Shown piece by piece: positions 7,457-8,869 of a stretch of 8,869 nucleotides of DNA. The position numbers and the translations under genes were made by a program. Numbering within the stretch: the first letter of the stretch is position 1; each line of letters opens with the position of its first letter. A model generated the notes under the pieces. The model saw only the letters and a program-made list of their open reading frames with translations, had not been told where the DNA came from and searched no databases. The stretch comes from Candidatus Nanohaloarchaea archaeon (GTDB lineage Archaea; EX4484-52; DAOVKX01): NCBI GenBank assembly GCA_030631505.1, contig DAOVKX010000041.1, positions 1-8,869 of the forward strand. Reading direction: 5' to 3'.

Positions 7457-8356
7457 ATGTTAAAAACTCCTACAGTCTTTTTATTGTCTTTGATATTTGT
7501 CAGTTCATCATGTTTTGCTCAAACTATAAGAATCTACGATGATGCTGTATATGTTCTACGGTGGGAGGAAATTAAATACATACAAGACAAAGATTTAATA
7601 GTACATGCCAAAATACCGATTAGGGTTTCAAGTTTAATTTTAGATAAATCAAATAATTTTACAATTGATTTTTACCCAACAGAACCAGGACAAACTAAGG
7701 ATGTTGAGTATTTTAAAGTAAGAATATTCAAAGACTGCACTCAAGTAGATATTCGATATTTAATGGAACCTGTTATAAATTGTGATAAAGAACTAATTGA
7801 GAACAAAGATTTTTTTGTTAAAGAAAAAGAAAATTATATTTGGTCAGAAACCAGAGAAATAACTGTCATGCTATCAAAAATAAAACATTGGAAAAATTAT
7901 AATCTATTAATAGAGTACAAATTACCAGATTTTGTAAAAAAGAAAGGTCACATATATTATTTTTCTTACGATAAATATTGTCAAGACCATGAAAAAAATA
8001 AAAATAATTGTCCATCAAGCGAGGGTATTGATGTTCAAGAAGCCACTATAATTCTTAATGAAAATGCTTTATGGAGTAACTATCCCGAAAATGGGAAAGC
8101 ACACTATCTCTTAAACGAATATCCCATATTAAACTTATATGGATATGGTCCATCTTACTCACAAAGTCCTATTGAATATATAGATACCGAAGAAACAGAG
8201 AAATGGATTCCTTTTAAATGGGCCTTTTTTGGTGCGATTATAGCTTTCGTATTGGAAAAAATAGGGGGGACGTTATGGGTTTGTATAAAACCCCACCTAA
8301 AACGAAAAAAGAAAAGCGTACTCCTTAAAATTTATAAAAAATTAAGAAAAACATAG
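7457..8356 (+). CDS. exported orphan protein with C-terminal membrane anchor
   Basis: A 299-residue protein I do not recognise. It has a clear signal peptide (MLKTPTVFLLSLIFVSSSC, likely cut near FAQ, residues 20-22), an extracytoplasmic domain of about 230 residues rich in beta-type segments, one transmembrane helix (about 252-278, with charged and aromatic flanks) and a strongly basic cytoplasmic tail (HLKRKKKS onward). Cysteines C94/C109 and C175/C185 could form two disulfides outside the cell. Base composition is visibly more AT-rich than trkH, fni or nop5, with AT-ending codons throughout, which hints at recent acquisition. The topology resembles membrane-anchored surface proteins. Its stop codon (8354-8356) overlaps the last three bases of the tRNA on the opposite strand. 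The coding call is strong; function is unknown. Confidence 0.75.
   Translation: MLKTPTVFLLSLIFVSSSCFAQTIRIYDDAVYVLRWEEIKYIQDKDLIVHAKIPIRVSSLILDKSNNFTIDFYPTEPGQTKDVEYFKVRIFKDCTQVDIRYLMEPVINCDKELIENKDFFVKEKENYIWSETREITVMLSKIKHWKNYNLLIEYKLPDFVKKKGHIYYFSYDKYCQDHEKNKNNCPSSEGIDVQEATIILNENALWSNYPENGKAHYLLNEYPILNLYGYGPSYSQSPIEYIDTEETEKWIPFKWAFFGAIIAFVLEKIGGTLWVCIKPHLKRKKKSVLLKIYKKLRKT
8334..8351 (-). terminator. oligo-T terminator of the tRNA gene
   Basis: On the minus strand, directly after the tRNA 3' end (8354), come T5 (8351-8347), CTTAA, then T6 (8341-8336). Such U-rich tracts end transcription in archaea. The tract lies within the last codons of the convergent exported-protein gene, where it reads as lysine codons (KKLRK), so one stretch serves both strands. 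Confidence 0.5.
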
Positions 8357-8367
8357 TCCCGCCAGGA

Positions 8368-8494
8368 GTTTCGCTACAGTTTACCCCATAAATGTTATGT
8401 TCTCTACATATAGCAGAGAACTGCCAAATCTCAGATTTGGCTTCTTTCTTTTGGGGTAACTTAGACCTTTTCTTTTCTAAAGAAAAGGGGTAGG
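8368..8494 (-). other. tRNA-Gln intron 2, in the T loop (59/60), 127 nt
   Basis: The bulge-helix-bulge is perfect. T stem CCAGG/CCTGG flanks a 4-bp central helix TTCG (exon 54-57) with CGAA (8373-8370). The 5' bulge is A58 A59 then C (8494), and the 3' bulge is A, C (8368) then T60. The intron-side helix is CTAC (8493-8490) with GTAG (8377-8374). Cutting between the second and third bulge bases restores TTCGAAT. Inside lie a perfect 10-bp hairpin (8488-8466, CCTTTTCTTT with loop AGA), a 7-bp stem TTACCCC/GGGGTAA (8459-8453 with 8387-8381), and within it two more perfect hairpins: GCCAAATC (8441-8423, loop TGA) and GTTCTCT (8421-8399). No reading frame and no box C motif are visible. Confidence 0.9.
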
Positions 8495-8515
8495 TTCGAA
8501 CCTGGGTCAGCGGGT

Positions 8516-8636
8516 CTCTTTCCGACTGCTTTTTAAAAATAAAGTCATATGTTTAATAGTCTTAACACCAACTTCAAGCTTGGGTTTGAGGACGAAGTCC
8601 GAAACCCAGAAGGTGTCGACTGACTTTGCAGTTGGT
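8516..8636 (-). other. tRNA-Gln intron 1, canonical 37/38, 121 nt
   Basis: The canonical anticodon-loop position shows a strict bulge-helix-bulge. Loop bases CTTT (32-35) pair with AAAG (8521-8518). The 5' bulge is G36 A37 then A (8636); the 3' bulge is A, G (8516) then A38. The intron helix is CCAACTGC (8635-8628) with GCAGTCGG (8529-8522), one A-C mismatch. It continues as AAAGTC/GACTTT (8627-8622 with 8546-8541) after an 11-nt AT bulge, then ACACC/GGTGT (8616-8612 with 8569-8565), and is capped by GGGTTT/AAACCC over GGAC/GTCC with a TTC loop (8607-8582). The intron is longer than most archaeal tRNA introns, and no reading frame is present. Confidence 0.9.
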
Positions 8637-8674
8637 TCAAAGCCCACTATGCTTGGCCACTACACTACGGGACT

Positions 8675-8744
8675 ATCTAATAAGTATTAGTATATACACA
8701 TATTTTTAAAAACTTACATCAAATATTTTATAACAGGTATTAAA
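8675..8744. promoter_or_regulatory. divergent promoter region, tRNA-Gln (-) and thrS (+)
   Basis: The block ATATTTTTAAAAACTT (8699-8714) can be read as a TATA box both ways. On - it is about 26-35 bases before tRNA position 1, and on + it predicts a start near 8730 with a short leader. A second box AAATATTTTATAA (8721-8733) is an alternative for thrS. AGGT (8735-8738), six bases before the ATG, is a weak ribosome binding site. The inverted repeat CTAATA-AG-TATTAG (8677-8690) lies between the tRNA box and its 5' end. Confidence 0.45.
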
Positions 8745-8869
8745 ATGAAAATAATATTACTTCATTCAGATTACATAGAATTTGCTCCGAAAAAAGAAGC
8801 ATTGAAAGATGCGGAAAAAGTAGAAAAGAAACTGAGCAAAGTTAAGGAATGTCTGGTTGTCTTATCTGC
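8745..8869 (+). CDS. thrS: threonyl-tRNA synthetase, N-terminal editing domain (3' truncated by window)
   Basis: Only the first 41 codons are in the window. The start MKIILLHSDYIEF followed by a lysine-rich segment and a hydrophobic strand LVVL matches the N-terminal editing domain of archaeal ThrRS (tRNA-Thr_ED, a D-aminoacyl-tRNA deacylase-like fold that removes serine wrongly attached to tRNA-Thr). HSDYIEF is the hallmark. The full enzyme is about 600 residues in other archaea. In some archaea the editing and catalytic parts are separate genes, so a stand-alone editing protein remains possible. The frame has no stop up to the window end. Confidence 0.85.
   Translation, partial: MKIILLHSDYIEFAPKKEALKDAEKVEKKLSKVKECLVVLS

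Larger units (their letters stand above)
8354..8674 (-). tRNA. tRNA-Gln(UUG), split by two introns
   Basis: Read on the minus strand, three exons join into a 73-nt tRNA: exon 1 8674-8637 (positions 1-37, 38 nt), exon 2 8515-8495 (38-59, 21 nt) and exon 3 8367-8354 (60-73, 14 nt). Acceptor AGTCCCG pairs fully with CGGGACT, then A73; no CCA is encoded. U8, A9, D stem GTGT/GCAT with A14, GG and A21; anticodon stem GTGGG/CCCGC (one G-U); anticodon loop CTTTGAA with TTG at 34-36; a 4-nt variable loop TGAC ending in C48; T stem CCAGG/CCTGG with loop TTCGAAT. The A1-U72 pair is the known archaeal tRNA-Gln feature read by the GatDE amidotransferase, which converts Glu-tRNA-Gln to Gln-tRNA-Gln. All tertiary and pairing positions are satisfied only if both introns are removed, which is the main evidence for the gene and its exon limits. 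Confidence 0.93.

Noticed and set aside
8581..8607. Hammerhead-like core on + (TTGAGGACGAAGTCCGAAAC)
   Set aside because: The CUGAUGA core and a cleavage triplet in the right geometry are missing; the stretch is the reverse complement of the apical hairpin of tRNA intron 1.
8368..8636. Box C/D guide RNA hidden in the introns
   Set aside because: A CTGA occurs in intron 2 (8434-8431) but no RTGATGA box C is present in either intron, and the CTGA lies at the tip of a perfect hairpin.
8354..8674. An unknown structured ncRNA (RNase P or SRP RNA) closed by the AGTCCCG/CGGGACT ends
   Set aside because: The minus strand carries a complete tRNA once two introns are removed, with canonical D, anticodon, variable and T arms. 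RNase P and SRP RNA core motifs are not present.
8354..8674. A tRNA on the plus strand
   Set aside because: The acceptor repeat and the palindromic TTCGAA can be read both ways, but plus-strand T and D arms do not pair and U8, A14 and GG are only placed correctly on the minus strand.

Overview
The window is archaeal. It holds a fibrillarin/Nop5 gene pair, ribosomal protein eS17, the FMN-dependent type 2 isopentenyl-diphosphate isomerase, the start of a threonyl-tRNA synthetase with the archaeal editing domain, AT-rich TATA-box promoters that often sit about 25 bases before a start codon, and a tRNA with bulge-helix-bulge introns. The sequence is AT-rich with short intergenic gaps. The lineage cannot be fixed from this window; a DPANN or euryarchaeal-type genome is a guess.

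Layout: (1) 1-788, two tiny one-helix membrane proteins (the first possibly cut by the window edge) and a DUF1284-type cysteine protein, all on +. (2) 828-2878, a two-gene potassium-uptake operon, trkH then trkA, on +. (3) 2946-4641, flpA and nop5 on -, one base apart, encoding the shared core of the box C/D RNA 2'-O-methylation complex. (4) 4707-4895, ribosomal protein eS17 on +, divergent from nop5. (5) 4947-6176, an exported putative glycosidase (GHL15-like). (6) 6230-7348, fni on -, for isoprenoid and lipid precursors. (7) 7457-8356, an unrecognised, very AT-rich exported protein with a C-terminal membrane anchor. (8) 8354-8674, a tRNA on -. (9) 8745 to the end, the 5' part of thrS on +.

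The most interesting object is the tRNA. The 321-base gap between the exported protein and thrS looks empty or like an unknown structured RNA, but read on the minus strand it is a tRNA-Gln(UUG) gene broken into three exons (38, 21 and 14 nt). One intron of 121 nt lies at the canonical position 37/38 and a second of 127 nt lies inside the T loop at 59/60. Both junctions fit a strict bulge-helix-bulge. Removing the introns gives a fully canonical 73-nt tRNA with every stem paired and a TTCGAAT T loop. Intron 2 itself folds into several perfect hairpins. A standard tRNA scan is likely to miss the gene or to annotate it wrongly.

Functional links are modest. Region 3 with eS17 is an RNA-modification and translation cluster, tRNA-Gln with thrS continues the translation theme, and trkHA and fni are housekeeping. 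The two exported proteins and the small membrane proteins are the accessory, poorly understood part.
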